A stretch of 64,000 bases of DNA from Sphingomonas phyllosphaerae (GCF_029623345.1 NZ_JAPYKH010000002.1:124001-188000); one strand, 5' to 3'; shown: positions 51,344 to 60,968, numbered from the stretch's first letter. Numbers and translations: made by a program. The notes: generated by a model not told the origin, from the letters alone.

Positions 51344-52705
51344 CTACTCGCGCACGGGCTCCGCGTGCGCCTCGATGATCTCGCCGCCTTCGGGCAGCGA
51401 GACCCGCAGCAGCCGCACCGCCCGATCGACCGCGATCGTCACCGGTGACCCGCTCACCGCGCGCACCGACGCGATCGGCCGCCACGTCACCGCGTCGTCG
51501 GACACGTCGACCCCGAGCTGTGTCGGTACCATCGGCGCACCCGGGCGCAGGACGAGCCGCGCGACGCGCTGCATCCGCCCAAGATCGAGCACCAGCGTAC
51601 CGGCTCGCTCGCTGCGCCAGCTCGTAGCGTAATTGTCGTCGCCGGCGAGCGCGGCGGCGTGCGCGGGGTCGGCGCGCGAGGCGGTGATCGCCGCCGGCGC
51701 GATCGCGCTGCGCGCGCGCCGCGCCGCGGTGCCGGGCACGTCGGCGCCCTGGTTGCTGGCGGCGACTGGATCGATCCGGTCACCGCGCACGACCAACCGG
51801 TCCACCGCCACCTGGCGGCGCACGTCGCCGCCGGGCGCATAGGGCAGTGACTGGCGGTGATAGAGGATGAAGTCCTCGCCGCCGGCGCGGAACACCGCGT
51901 GATGCCCGGGGCTGACGATGCCGCGCGCGCGATCAGTGGCGAGGATCGGCCTGTCCGCGGTCTCGCGGAACGGTCCGAGCGGCGAGGTGCCCACCGCATA
52001 GCGCACCTGATAGCTGTCGGTGGTGGTGTTGCCCCAGCTGTACGTCAGAAAATAGACGCCGCCGCGCTTGAACACGAAGGGCGCCTCGAAATAATGTGCC
52101 GGAGTGACGTCGATCGGTTCGCCGTCGAAGCTCACCATGTCGGGCTTGAGCCGCACCGCGAAGCAGCGGCCGTTGACCCAGTTGAGCCCTGATCCCCAGT
52201 AAAGATAGGCTTGGCCATCGTCGTCGACGAAGGCCTCGGCGTCGATCATGTGATAGCCTGGGCGGTAATTGCCGGGGATCAGCGGACGCCCCCGATTGGC
52301 GTCGCGCCACGGGCCGCTCGGGTGGGGTGCGCTGCCGACCCATACCTCGCTGCCCACCGAGACGTACATCCAGTAGCGGCCGTGCGCGCGCACCACCGAG
52401 GGCGCCCAGACCCGGCTGTCGTTCGAGGTCGGGCTCGTCGCCGCGCGCTTGGTTGGCCACGCCGGTGTGGTGAGCGTCCAGTCGCGCAGGTCGTGCGAGC
52501 GCCATAGGGCGAGCGTGTCGCCGCCCCAGGGATCGACCGTGGCATAGACGAACCACTCGCCCTCGGCATGAAGGATCGAGGGGTCGGCGAAATAGCCCGG
52601 CAGGATCGGGTTGCGCGCGCCTGGCGCCAGCGCTGGCGTGTCGGCGGCGACCGTGGCCGCCGCGAGCAGCGGCAGCATGAGCATCATGGATCGCGATCGT
52701 CGCAT
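51344..52705 (-). CDS. Secreted glycoside hydrolase family 43 with C-terminal discoidin-like domain
   Basis: A 453-residue protein: signal peptide MRRSRSMMLMLPLLAAATVA; GH43 five-bladed propeller with RNPILPGYFADPSILHAEGE (catalytic base Asp in ADPS), DSRVWAPSVVRAHGRYWMYV (second Asp region) and HYFEAPFVFKRGGVYFLTYS (acid Glu in EAP). From about residue 320 a beta-sandwich resembling an F5/8-type carbohydrate-binding domain follows (DDNYATSWRSERAGTLVLDL). GH43 enzymes cleave arabinose, xylose or galactose side chains. ATG 52705 is chosen (GGAAGG upstream; signal peptide). A perfect inverted repeat lies 46 bp upstream. Confidence 0.9.
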   Translation of the reverse strand: MRRSRSMMLMLPLLAAATVAADTPALAPGARNPILPGYFADPSILHAEGEWFVYATVDPWGGDTLALWRSHDLRDWTLTTPAWPTKRAATSPTSNDSRVWAPSVVRAHGRYWMYVSVGSEVWVGSAPHPSGPWRDANRGRPLIPGNYRPGYHMIDAEAFVDDDGQAYLYWGSGLNWVNGRCFAVRLKPDMVSFDGEPIDVTPAHYFEAPFVFKRGGVYFLTYSWGNTTTDSYQVRYAVGTSPLGPFRETADRPILATDRARGIVSPGHHAVFRAGGEDFILYHRQSLPYAPGGDVRRQVAVDRLVVRGDRIDPVAASNQGADVPGTAARRARSAIAPAAITASRADPAHAAALAGDDNYATSWRSERAGTLVLDLGRMQRVARLVLRPGAPMVPTQLGVDVSDDAVTWRPIASVRAVSGSPVTIAVDRAVRLLRVSLPEGGEIIEAHAEPVRE

Positions 52706-53386
52706 GGTCTCTCGTCCTTCCGGCGAATCGGCTGCGTAAGCCGGTCGACTGGTTCTATCCTCATTTCGCCGCAGGATAGAACCAACTTGCCGGCCTAGCC
52801 ACCGTCGCGCCCCTTCGCCGCACAGCGCAGGGATGTGGCAGCCGCAAACGATACCATTCTCGTAAATCGTTCGAGTCAACCCGGAAGCTGCTGGATTCCG
52901 GAGCTAAAATCAACGACGGAGATCAGATTACAAAAACAATTTGGGAGATTTGAAAGATAATACCAATGCAGTGCCTGGTCAGGAACGATAGAGACCATTT
53001 TCTACTTGACCACATTCCATATATGACGGCACACTCTCGCCAAGGAGAGCAGGCCGGCACCGTTTACCCGCACTCGTACCGGTGGAAGGTCGTTCATGAT
53101 CGGCCGCGGCACCGGGTGGCAGCTGTTACCTGACTGTCCTTGATCGGTCGTTCGACGAGCGGCCGAGCGCACGCACGATCGCGTCGCGCCACCACGACCG
53201 GCGAGATCGCGCCACCAGACGCGCGACCGCCTCACCGGGCCGAACGGCCCATCGTGACCCGTGCCGCACACGGGGCGCCGACGCTACGCGCCGGCGAGCG
53301 CGGCGTGGGTGACGCGAACAACCTACCGGGGAACGACGCGTCCGCGGCCGACCGGCCGTGGGCGCCTGAAGAGGGAGCCATTGACG
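52706..53386. other. Long regulatory gap between divergent glycan genes
   Basis: This 681-bp region between GH43 and the TonB receptor contains the inverted repeat at 52751-52783 and an AT-rich stretch (about 52890-53030) likely to hold the receptor promoter, including AATACCA (52959-52965), a heptamer also found before the GH92 gene (60933-60939). No gene was recognised. Confidence 0.5.
52751..52783. promoter_or_regulatory. Perfect 10-bp inverted repeat before GH43
   Basis: GGTTCTATCC (52751-52760) and GGATAGAACC (52774-52783), 13 bp apart. Placed 46 bp upstream of the GH43 start, it may be an operator or a 5'-leader hairpin. Confidence 0.55.
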
Positions 53387-56158
53387 ATGACGATTGCCCG
53401 CCGCAGCCGCGGCGCCGACCGGCGGCGCGCGCTCGCCGCCACGTGCTGCCTCGCCGCGCTGCTAGCCGCCGCGCCCGCGGTGGCGCAGACCGATCCCGCC
53501 GCGCCGCCGCCTGCCGAGACGATCCCGCTGGCGGCCCCGACCGCCGCCCCGGTCGACACGCCGGCGCAGGCGGGTGACGGCGCCGACGGCGCGAACGAGA
53601 TCACCGTCACCGGCTTCCGCTCAAGCCTCGCCTCGGCCGCCGAGGCCAAGCGCAACGACATCCGCATCAGCGACGGCGTCACCGCCGAGGATATCGGGAA
53701 ATTCCCCGCGCAGAACGTCACCGAGGCGATCCAGCGCATCGCCGGCGTGCAGATGTCGAACATCAACGGCCGCGGCTCGACGATCAGCATCCGCGGGCTG
53801 GGGCCGCAATATGCGCGCACCACGATCAACGGCCAGACCTTCGCCAGCGCCGACTTCAAGGACGGTTTTCGCTACGACATCGTCCAGACCGATCTCGCCA
53901 GCAGCATCCAGGTGATCAAGTCACCCACCGCCGACATGGACTCGGGCGGGCTCTCGGGCACGGTCAACATCGATACGGTCAAGCCGCTCGCCTACAAGGG
54001 ACCCAACTTCGTGGTGGGCGCCAAGGCCTATCACTCCGACTATCGCGGCGGCGTCACGCCCAAATTGAGCGGCGCTTATATCGACCAGTTCGCCGACGGC
54101 ACGATCGGCGTGATGGCGAACGTCAGCTACCAGCGGCTCACCGATCGCGGCGACTATGCCTTCATCAAGAACTGGTACAATGCCGGCGTGGTCGATCCCG
54201 ACAACCAGGTGCCGGGCAACTTCCGGCTGCGACGCATCGACCGCGACAGCAAGCAGCTGATGGCGAGCGGCGCGGTGCAGTGGAAGCCCTCGCCCGCGTT
54301 CGAGCTGCTGCTGCAGGGGCAATATTCGAAGGACGACACGCGCTACGACACGCAGCAGCTGGTCTTCGGCCGCTGGGACACCTCCGCGATCACCGTCAAC
54401 GGCACCGGGGGCGGCGTCGCCAACAAGCTGACGATCAGCGACTTCGGCGTCGGCAACAACGACCAGCCCGAGATCCGCAACCTCAAGACGCAGGCCTATA
54501 CCGGCACGGTCAACTGGCGCCCGGGCGAGGGCTGGCTGGTCCATGCCGTCGGCCATTACACCAAGGGCGACGCCGACCTGCGCGAATATGCCTCGATCGA
54601 CGGCATCAACGTGGCCAGCGGCGGCACGCTCGACATCTCCGACTATCGCAACGTCAAGTTCACCACCGATCCCGGCGTGCTCGACGGCACCGCCTTCAAT
54701 CCCACCAACCGACAGTATTTCGCCTTCGTCGACGGCGCCACGCACATCCAGGCCGCCACCGACCGCGCGGCGCAGCTCGACGTGACCAAGGACCTCGACG
54801 TCCTGGGGGTGAAATCCTTCACGTTCGGCGCCAAGTTCCACCACGAGAGCTTCGGCACCGACGCCTATCGCCACGACCGCGACGCCGACGTCAACGATCC
54901 CGCCACCTATCCCGAATATGCGCTGATCCCGGACCTGAGCACGACCGGCATCCGCGTGACCAATTTCCTGGGCGGGCGCATGGCGATCCCGACCAACTTC
55001 CTCGAGACCAACGCGCCGCTGTGGCAGTCCATCCTCGCCAAGGCGGGGATCACCGTCCCCGACACGCGCGACTGGGCCAATACCTATCTCGTCGACCGCT
55101 ACATCCCCGCGGTCTACGCCATGGCCAACATCGACACGACGCTCGGCAGCATGGGGCTGCGCGGCAACATCGGCGCGCGTTACGAGCGCACCAAGCAGGT
55201 GGTCACCGCCAACCTCACCAGCAGCACCGACAGCAGCGCCGCGCTGCTCGGCACGCAGAAGATCCGGCAGGACTATGGCAACCTGCTACCGAGCGCGTCC
55301 TTCGCGCTTGACGTGACGAGCCGGCTGGTGGCGCGCGTCGCGCTCGCCAAGGTGCTGGTGCGACCGCTGCTCAACAACCAGACGCAGATGGCGGACACCT
55401 TCACCACCGACAATACCGGACCGCGCCCGAGTGTCTCGGTCTCCGCCGGCGAGGCGCGCCTCAAGCCGCTCACCGCCAATCAGGCCGACGTCAGCTTCGA
55501 ATATTACCACGGCCAAGGCAATTCGATCAGCCTGGCGGGCTTCTACAAGGCGGTGAAGAACGGCACCTTCACGCAATTTTACTGCCCCGACAGCTTCGAC
55601 GGCGTTACGCTCAACGGCCAGGTCGGCAACTGCACCTCGGCGGACGGCCGCACCGACTATAATTTCAGCCGCAAGCTCAACGACGACAGCGTGATCCACA
55701 TCAAAGGCGTCGAGCTCGCCGCGACCGAGAGCTTCGACGGCTTCCTGCCGGTCGACGGTTTCGGCGCGACCGGCAACGTGACCGTGGTCAGCGCCGACTC
55801 GCCCGCGCTCGGCACTGGCTTCAACCTGCGCGACCTCTCCAAGCTGACGTGGAACCTGACGCCGTACTGGGAGGACCGCATCTTCAGCGTGCGCCTTTCG
55901 ATCAACCACCGCAGCTCGTACAAGCAGGACGCCGCGTCGAGCTTCTTCGTCGACGGCGGGCAGATCCACACCGTGCGCGCGCGCACCCAGCTCGACCTCG
56001 CGCTCGGCGTCGCGCCGACCGAGTGGCTCGGGTTCACCGCGGGCGTGATCAATCTCAACAACACACGGGAAGAGGCCTATCAGACGACCGCGGACACGTT
56101 CCAGATGACGAGCCTGACCGGCCGCACCTTCTACGCCTCGGCGACGGCGCGCTTCTGA
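53387..56158 (+). CDS. TonB-dependent receptor for a glycan (carbohydrate-type)
   Basis: A 923-residue receptor with signal peptide (RRRALAATCCLAALLAAAPA then VAQ), a Pro/Ala-rich linker, TonB-box region NEITVTGFRSSLASAAEAKR and plug with EDIGKFPAQNVTEAIQRIAG and STISIRGLGPQYARTTINGQ. This plug type is common in large carbohydrate receptors of Caulobacter, Xanthomonas and sphingomonads. The barrel ends in Phe (ASATARF), as expected for outer-membrane insertion. ATG 53387 starts the signal peptide. The next genes encode glycosidases, so it likely imports an oligosaccharide. Confidence 0.94.
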   Translation: MTIARRSRGADRRRALAATCCLAALLAAAPAVAQTDPAAPPPAETIPLAAPTAAPVDTPAQAGDGADGANEITVTGFRSSLASAAEAKRNDIRISDGVTAEDIGKFPAQNVTEAIQRIAGVQMSNINGRGSTISIRGLGPQYARTTINGQTFASADFKDGFRYDIVQTDLASSIQVIKSPTADMDSGGLSGTVNIDTVKPLAYKGPNFVVGAKAYHSDYRGGVTPKLSGAYIDQFADGTIGVMANVSYQRLTDRGDYAFIKNWYNAGVVDPDNQVPGNFRLRRIDRDSKQLMASGAVQWKPSPAFELLLQGQYSKDDTRYDTQQLVFGRWDTSAITVNGTGGGVANKLTISDFGVGNNDQPEIRNLKTQAYTGTVNWRPGEGWLVHAVGHYTKGDADLREYASIDGINVASGGTLDISDYRNVKFTTDPGVLDGTAFNPTNRQYFAFVDGATHIQAATDRAAQLDVTKDLDVLGVKSFTFGAKFHHESFGTDAYRHDRDADVNDPATYPEYALIPDLSTTGIRVTNFLGGRMAIPTNFLETNAPLWQSILAKAGITVPDTRDWANTYLVDRYIPAVYAMANIDTTLGSMGLRGNIGARYERTKQVVTANLTSSTDSSAALLGTQKIRQDYGNLLPSASFALDVTSRLVARVALAKVLVRPLLNNQTQMADTFTTDNTGPRPSVSVSAGEARLKPLTANQADVSFEYYHGQGNSISLAGFYKAVKNGTFTQFYCPDSFDGVTLNGQVGNCTSADGRTDYNFSRKLNDDSVIHIKGVELAATESFDGFLPVDGFGATGNVTVVSADSPALGTGFNLRDLSKLTWNLTPYWEDRIFSVRLSINHRSSYKQDAASSFFVDGGQIHTVRARTQLDLALGVAPTEWLGFTAGVINLNNTREEAYQTTADTFQMTSLTGRTFYASATARF

Positions 56159-56270
56159 TCGCCGCCCACCCAGCTCGACCGGAGATCGTTCGCTGATCCT
56201 TCCCTTTCAGTCGCCCGCGATCTCCCACCCTGGCGGGGCACTCCGGTGCCTCGCCCCTTGTCGGTCGCGC

Positions 56271-58544
56271 GTGCGCGGCGTCGCGATGGGGGTCGCCGCG
56301 GCGCTGGCGCTGCTGGCGCCGGGCGCGTCCGCGACGGGAGCGTCGGCGGATGCGGCGCGCGCCGCGCTCGAGCGGCTCGGCGTGCCACGCGACCGCGTCG
56401 CGGTGACGCTCGTGCGCGCCGAGGACGCGCGCTATCGCGTCCATGTCGCGCGCGGGCGGGTGGCGGTGACGGCGTCGTCGCCCGCCGCGGCGGTGCGTGG
56501 CGTCACCGCCGAGCTGCGGCGGCAGGGCCTGTTCTACGCCGGCTGGGACGGGCGCCGCGTCGGCGCGCTCGCCGCGCTGCGCGCCGGCGACAGCGGCTGG
56601 GTCGCCTCGCCGTTCGGCTATCGCGCCTATCTCAACACCTGCACCTACGGCTATACCACGCCGTGGTGGGACTGGCCGCGCTGGGAGCGCGAGATTGACC
56701 TGATGGCCGTCCGCGGCGTCGACCTGCCGCTGGCGATGGAGGGGCAGGAATATGTCTGGCGCGCGCTGTGGCGCGAGCAGGGGCTGAGCGACGCGGCGAT
56801 CCGCGACCATCTCGCCGGCGCGCCCTTCCTGCCGTGGCAGCGGATGGGCAATATGGCGGGCTATCGCGCGCCGCTGTCGGACCGCTGGATCGACAAGAAG
56901 CACGACCTCCAGCGTCGCCTGCTCGCGCGCTACCGCGACCTCGGCATGACGCCGATCCTGCCCGCCTTCGCCGGCTACGTGCCCGAGGCGTTCGCGCGCG
57001 CGCACCCCGGGGCGAAGATCTACCGCATGCGCCAGTGGGAGGGCTTCCCCGGCACCTATTGGCTCGACCCGTCCGACCCGCTGTTCGCCAAGCTCGCCGC
57101 GGACTTCCTGCGGCTCTACACCGCCGCCTATGGCCCGGGGCGCTACTATCTCGCCGACGCGTTCAACGAGATGGTGCCGCCGATCGCCGACGACGGCAGC
57201 GACACCGCGGCGGCGAGCTACGGCGACAGCACCGCCAACACCGCCGCGACCCGCGCCGCCGCGCTGCCCCCCGCGGTGCGCGACGCGCGGCTCGCGGCCT
57301 ACGGCCGGCGGCTGTACCAGTCGATCGCCGCGGCGCGCCCGGGCGCGACCTGGGTGATGCAGGGCTGGCTGTTCGGCGCCGACAAGAGCTTCTGGACCCC
57401 CGAGGCGATTGCCGCCTTCCTGCGCGACGTGCCCGACCGCCGCATGCTGCTGCTCGACATCGGCAACGACCGCTACCCCGGCATCTGGCGCGCCACGCAC
57501 GGCTTCGACGGCAAGGGCTGGATCTACGGCTATGTCCACAATTACGGCGGCAGCAACCCGCTGTACGGCGCGCTCGACTTCTATCGCCGCGACCTCGCCG
57601 CGCTCCAGGCCGATCCCGCGCGCGGGCGGGTGAGCGGCTTCGGCATGTTCCCCGAGGGACTGAACAGCGACGGCCTGGTCTATGACTTCGCCTATGACGC
57701 CGCCTGGCCCGACCAGCGCGACGCCATGGACGTGCCGGCCTGGCTGGAGCGCTATCTCGCCGCCCGCTATGGCGCCGCCGATCCGGCAGTGGTCGCGGCG
57801 TGGCGCGACGTCGTCGCGGGCCTGTACGACACGCGCTACTGGACGCCGCGCTGGTGGCACGAGCGCGCCGGCGCCTATCTGCTGTTCAAGCGCCCCGGCG
57901 CGGACGCCCCTGACTATCCCGCCGCGCCGGGCGACCGCGCCCGCGCGCGCACCGGGATCGCTGCGCTGCTCGCGCGCGCCCCGGCGCACGCCGACTCTGC
58001 CCTGTTCCGCCACGACCTCGTCGATCTCGTCCGCCACGAGGCGAGCATCGCGACAGATGCCGCTCTCGCGCGCGCGGTCGCTGCCTATCGCGCCGGCGAC
58101 GTCGCCGGCGGTGACGCCGCAACGGCGCGCGCGCGGACGCTGGCCGGGCGGATCGACGCACTGATCGGCGGCCAGCAGGAGACGCTGGCCAGCTGGATCG
58201 CCGACGCGCGCGGCTATGGCGCGAACCCGGCCGAGCGCGACCGCTACGAGACCGACGCCAAGGCGCAGGTCACCGTTTGGGGCGGCACGGGCCATCTCGG
58301 CGACTATGCCTCCAAGGCGTGGGCGGGGCTGTACGCGCATTATTACCTGCCGCGCTGGACGCTCTACCTCGACGCCGCGCGCGCCGCCGCGCTGACGCGG
58401 CGCCCGGTGGACGAGGCGGACGTGGCGCGGCGGATCGCGACGTGGGAGAAGGCCTGGGTCGCCGATCACCGCCGCTATACCGCGGCGGCGCCGGCGGACA
58501 CGATCGCGGACGCGCGCGCGCTGATGACGGAGGTGGAGCGATGA
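56271..58544 (+). CDS. Alpha-N-acetylglucosaminidase (GH89, NAGLU-like)
   Basis: A 757-residue GH89 enzyme that removes terminal alpha-linked N-acetylglucosamine. Family hallmarks: YRAYLNTCTYGYTTPWWDWP, RWEREIDLMAVRGVDLPLAM with EGQEYVWRALW, FLPWQRMGNMAGYRAPLSDR, LGMTPILPAFAGYVPEAFAR and the catalytic-acid region YYLADAFNEMVPP. The second catalytic Glu is expected around GMFPEGLNSDGLVYDFAYD. A signal peptide (ALALLAPGASA) is present. GTG 56271 is used; ATG 56286 is possible. It overlaps the next gene by 4 nt. Confidence 0.94.
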   Translation: MRGVAMGVAAALALLAPGASATGASADAARAALERLGVPRDRVAVTLVRAEDARYRVHVARGRVAVTASSPAAAVRGVTAELRRQGLFYAGWDGRRVGALAALRAGDSGWVASPFGYRAYLNTCTYGYTTPWWDWPRWEREIDLMAVRGVDLPLAMEGQEYVWRALWREQGLSDAAIRDHLAGAPFLPWQRMGNMAGYRAPLSDRWIDKKHDLQRRLLARYRDLGMTPILPAFAGYVPEAFARAHPGAKIYRMRQWEGFPGTYWLDPSDPLFAKLAADFLRLYTAAYGPGRYYLADAFNEMVPPIADDGSDTAAASYGDSTANTAATRAAALPPAVRDARLAAYGRRLYQSIAAARPGATWVMQGWLFGADKSFWTPEAIAAFLRDVPDRRMLLLDIGNDRYPGIWRATHGFDGKGWIYGYVHNYGGSNPLYGALDFYRRDLAALQADPARGRVSGFGMFPEGLNSDGLVYDFAYDAAWPDQRDAMDVPAWLERYLAARYGAADPAVVAAWRDVVAGLYDTRYWTPRWWHERAGAYLLFKRPGADAPDYPAAPGDRARARTGIAALLARAPAHADSALFRHDLVDLVRHEASIATDAALARAVAAYRAGDVAGGDAATARARTLAGRIDALIGGQQETLASWIADARGYGANPAERDRYETDAKAQVTVWGGTGHLGDYASKAWAGLYAHYYLPRWTLYLDAARAAALTRRPVDEADVARRIATWEKAWVADHRRYTAAAPADTIADARALMTEVER

Positions 58545-59662
58545 CCGGACCTGCGCGCGCCGAGCGCTTCATCTCGCTCGATATGTTCCGCGGCGCGACG
58601 ATCTTCCTGATGATCGTCGTCAACACCGCCGGCGCGGGCACGCCCTACACGCAGCTGGAGCACGCGCCCTGGATCGGCTTCACGCTCGCCGACCTGATCT
58701 ATCCGTCCTTCCTGTTCGCGGTCGGCAACGCGATGAGCTTCGCGCTGACCCGGCCGATGAGCGACCGCGTCTTCCTGCGCCGCGTGGTGCGCCGCGCCGC
58801 GCTGATCTTCCTGCTCGGCGTGCTGATGTACTGGTATCCCTTCGTCGTCCACGGCGACGGCGGCTGGGCGGCCAAGCCCTTCGCGGAGACACGGCTGACC
58901 GGCGTGCTGCAGCGGATCGCGCTCTGCTACCTGCTCGCCAGCCTGCTCGCGCGCTATCTCACGCCGAGGCGGCTGCTGCTCGCCGCGGTCGCGCTGGTAG
59001 CGGCGCATTGGGCGATCCTGCTCGCCTTCAGCCCCGCGGGCGAGGCGTTCGGCCGCTACCACAATGCGGGGACGCTGCTGGACCTGTGGCTGATCGGCCC
59101 GGACCATCTGTACCGGCGCGACCACGGCTTCGATCCCGAGGGGCTGTTGGGGACGCTGCCCGCGACCGCCAACGTGATCGCTGGCTATCTCACCGGGCTG
59201 GCGGTGCAGCACTGGGGCAAGCACCGCACCACCGTCGCGCGGCTGGCGGGGATCGGTGTCGCGCTGAGCCTGCTCGCGCTGCTGCTCGCGCCGCTCCTGC
59301 CGGTGTCGAAGAAATTGTGGACCGGCTCGTTCGTCTCGCTCACCGTCGGGCTCGACCTCGTGCTGCTCGCCGCGACGATCGCGCTGGTCGAGCTGCGCGG
59401 CGCGCGGCTCGGGCGCGAGTTCCTCCAGATGCTCGGGCGCAACCCGCTCGCGCTCTATCTCTTCTCCGAGTTGTTGGTGGTGACTCTCGAGCTGATCCAG
59501 GTACGTCCGGGCTCGGGGCTGTATCACTGGATCGGGCTCGAGCTGTTCCAGCGGCTGGCCCCTGGGCCGCTGGGGTCGTTGTTATGCGCGCTCTCCTACA
59601 CCTTGGTCTGCTGCCTGTTCGCGCGTGCGCTCGACCGCCGCGGCATCATCCTCAAGGTGTAA
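58541..59662 (+). CDS. HGSNAT/NagX-like membrane acyltransferase
   Basis: A 373-residue polytopic protein with about ten helices, related to heparan-alpha-glucosaminide N-acetyltransferase and bacterial NagX: RFISLDMFRGATIFLMIVVN, TLADLIYPSFLFAVGNAMSF, LLGTLPATANVIAGYLTGLA and LGRNPLALYLFSELLVVTLE. In human lysosomes the homologue moves acetyl groups across the membrane onto terminal glucosamine, after which NAGLU acts. Here its gene is coupled (ATGA) to a NAGLU-like GH89 gene. The conserved HGSNAT active-site His was not located with certainty. Confidence 0.88.
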   Translation: MTGPARAERFISLDMFRGATIFLMIVVNTAGAGTPYTQLEHAPWIGFTLADLIYPSFLFAVGNAMSFALTRPMSDRVFLRRVVRRAALIFLLGVLMYWYPFVVHGDGGWAAKPFAETRLTGVLQRIALCYLLASLLARYLTPRRLLLAAVALVAAHWAILLAFSPAGEAFGRYHNAGTLLDLWLIGPDHLYRRDHGFDPEGLLGTLPATANVIAGYLTGLAVQHWGKHRTTVARLAGIGVALSLLALLLAPLLPVSKKLWTGSFVSLTVGLDLVLLAATIALVELRGARLGREFLQMLGRNPLALYLFSELLVVTLELIQVRPGSGLYHWIGLELFQRLAPGPLGSLLCALSYTLVCCLFARALDRRGIILKV

Positions 59663-60085
59663 TGATGGCGCACAATCAATGGAACGCCGCGCACGAAGGG
59701 ATCTGTCATCCACCAACCCTGCCTCTCTGCAGAGGGTTGGGGAAGAGCTAGCCGCTATGCTCGCGCCAGCGCCCTAAGCCGCTCATTAAGCGAGAGAAGA
59801 CGCTGCCTGTATCTTGGCGTAAATCGACGCATCAACATGAACGGACGGAGGGACCTGGAAAGCGATCGATGCCCCTGAGTGACCACCTCTGGGTCGTTTT
59901 CCTTCCGGCAGCTTAGCCGCAAGGACGTCGATTTGCTCGATCGTCGGCGGTAGGGCCAACAAGTCTTCGCCATGCTCCTGCAGCGCCGCAGCGATTTTGC
60001 CGGCGAGGTGCGCCGGATAAACTCGGCGTGCGTCAGCCGCAGCGCGCCGGCGCCGGCATTGTCGGCAGCGTGTTCGGGACTGGAT
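59663..60085. other. Intergenic region with repeat copy G and unidentified scrap
   Basis: After the acyltransferase gene this stretch holds dispersed repeat copy G (59836-59898) and a reverse-strand open segment reading AHLAGKIAAALQEHGEDLLA and PPTIEQIDVLAAKLPEGK, which looks protein-like but was not identified. Confidence 0.45.
59836..59898 (+). repeat. Dispersed ~60-bp intergenic repeat, copy G
   Basis: A well-preserved member: CATGAACGGACGGAGGGACC, TGGAAAGCGATCG, ATGCCCCTGAGTGACCACCT then CTGGGTCG. Confidence 0.65.
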
Positions 60086-60722
60086 GCTTGGGGTGCTGGG
60101 GTGACCGTCGAGAACGCGGCGCGCCTGAGCGCCGGGCAGGTCGACCACGATCAGCGCGCCCTTGGCGCCGGCATCGGTCAGCTAGGCATGACGACCATCC
60201 GCGCCGAGCCGTACGTCGTTGATATAAGAGCTGGGCGGCGCGACATTCTCGTCGAAGTGGATGACCTGCGCGACCCGGTCCGTCGCAAGATCGAACCGCA
60301 CCAGCTTGGCGCCGCCCGGCACGACATAGCTCTGCCCCGGCGCTGCGGAATCAGCTACCCAGAGGTTCCCCCGGTCATCGGCGACGACGCTCTGCACGCA
60401 GACGAAATGGTCGCTGGCAGAAATCTGATCCTGCTTGGTGTTCCGCCAGCTGCTCCAGCCCGCGATCAGATAGGCGCTGATCCGACCGTCCGGAGCGCCT
60501 ACGGCAACCGAGATCGGCGCATCCTCTGTCCGGCGCTGAAAGCATGACGAAGATGCGCCCGTCCCGCGCAATCGTGACGCCGATGACCTGGTGTTCGAAG
60601 CTTGCCACGGGCTGCAATCGGATCGCTTCGTTGCGGGGCGACCTAGGGTTCCGCTGTGCCGCGGAGGCAGTAGCCAGAAGCGCTGCGATGATCGCAGTGC
60701 CTACCCTTGTAAGTCTGACCAT
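60086..60722 (-). pseudogene. Yellow/major-royal-jelly-family protein remnant
   Basis: From ATG 60722 the reverse strand encodes a signal peptide (AIIAALLATASA) and IRLQPVASFEHQVIGVTIAR with DGRIFVML. After a frameshift near 60545 it continues TEDAPISVAVGAPDGRISAY, QISASDHFVCVQSVVADDRG, NLWVADSAAPGQSYVVPGGA and APPSSYINDVRLGADGRHA, meets a TAG near 60184, then LTDAGAKGALIVVDLPGAQA and RRVLDGHPST. This matches the start and middle of a secreted Yellow-like beta-propeller; the last part is lost. Frameshift, stop and truncation mark it as dead. Confidence 0.75.
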
Positions 60723-60968
60723 GGCCAACTCCAGCAGGCGGGCCACCGCTAAGACACTTATCGCAAGGTCACGGGAAGACGGGCAAAACCTCGGAAACCT
60801 TCCGCGGGTGCGCAGCGGTGACGCCGGGCGCCGCGGTCCGATCTCAGAGCGGACACTGGATCGAGCTCAACCAAATCGTGCCGGATCAAAGCCGATGAGC
60901 TTACGGTTGACCGAGCCAGTCCCATACTTAAGAATACCATTTTTATTTATTGCTGATCGGAGATGGTG

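Noticed and set aside
56055-58469. An 804-codon open frame antisense to the GH89 gene
   Set aside because: Shadow of a clear GH89 gene on the other strand; no domain or ribosome site.
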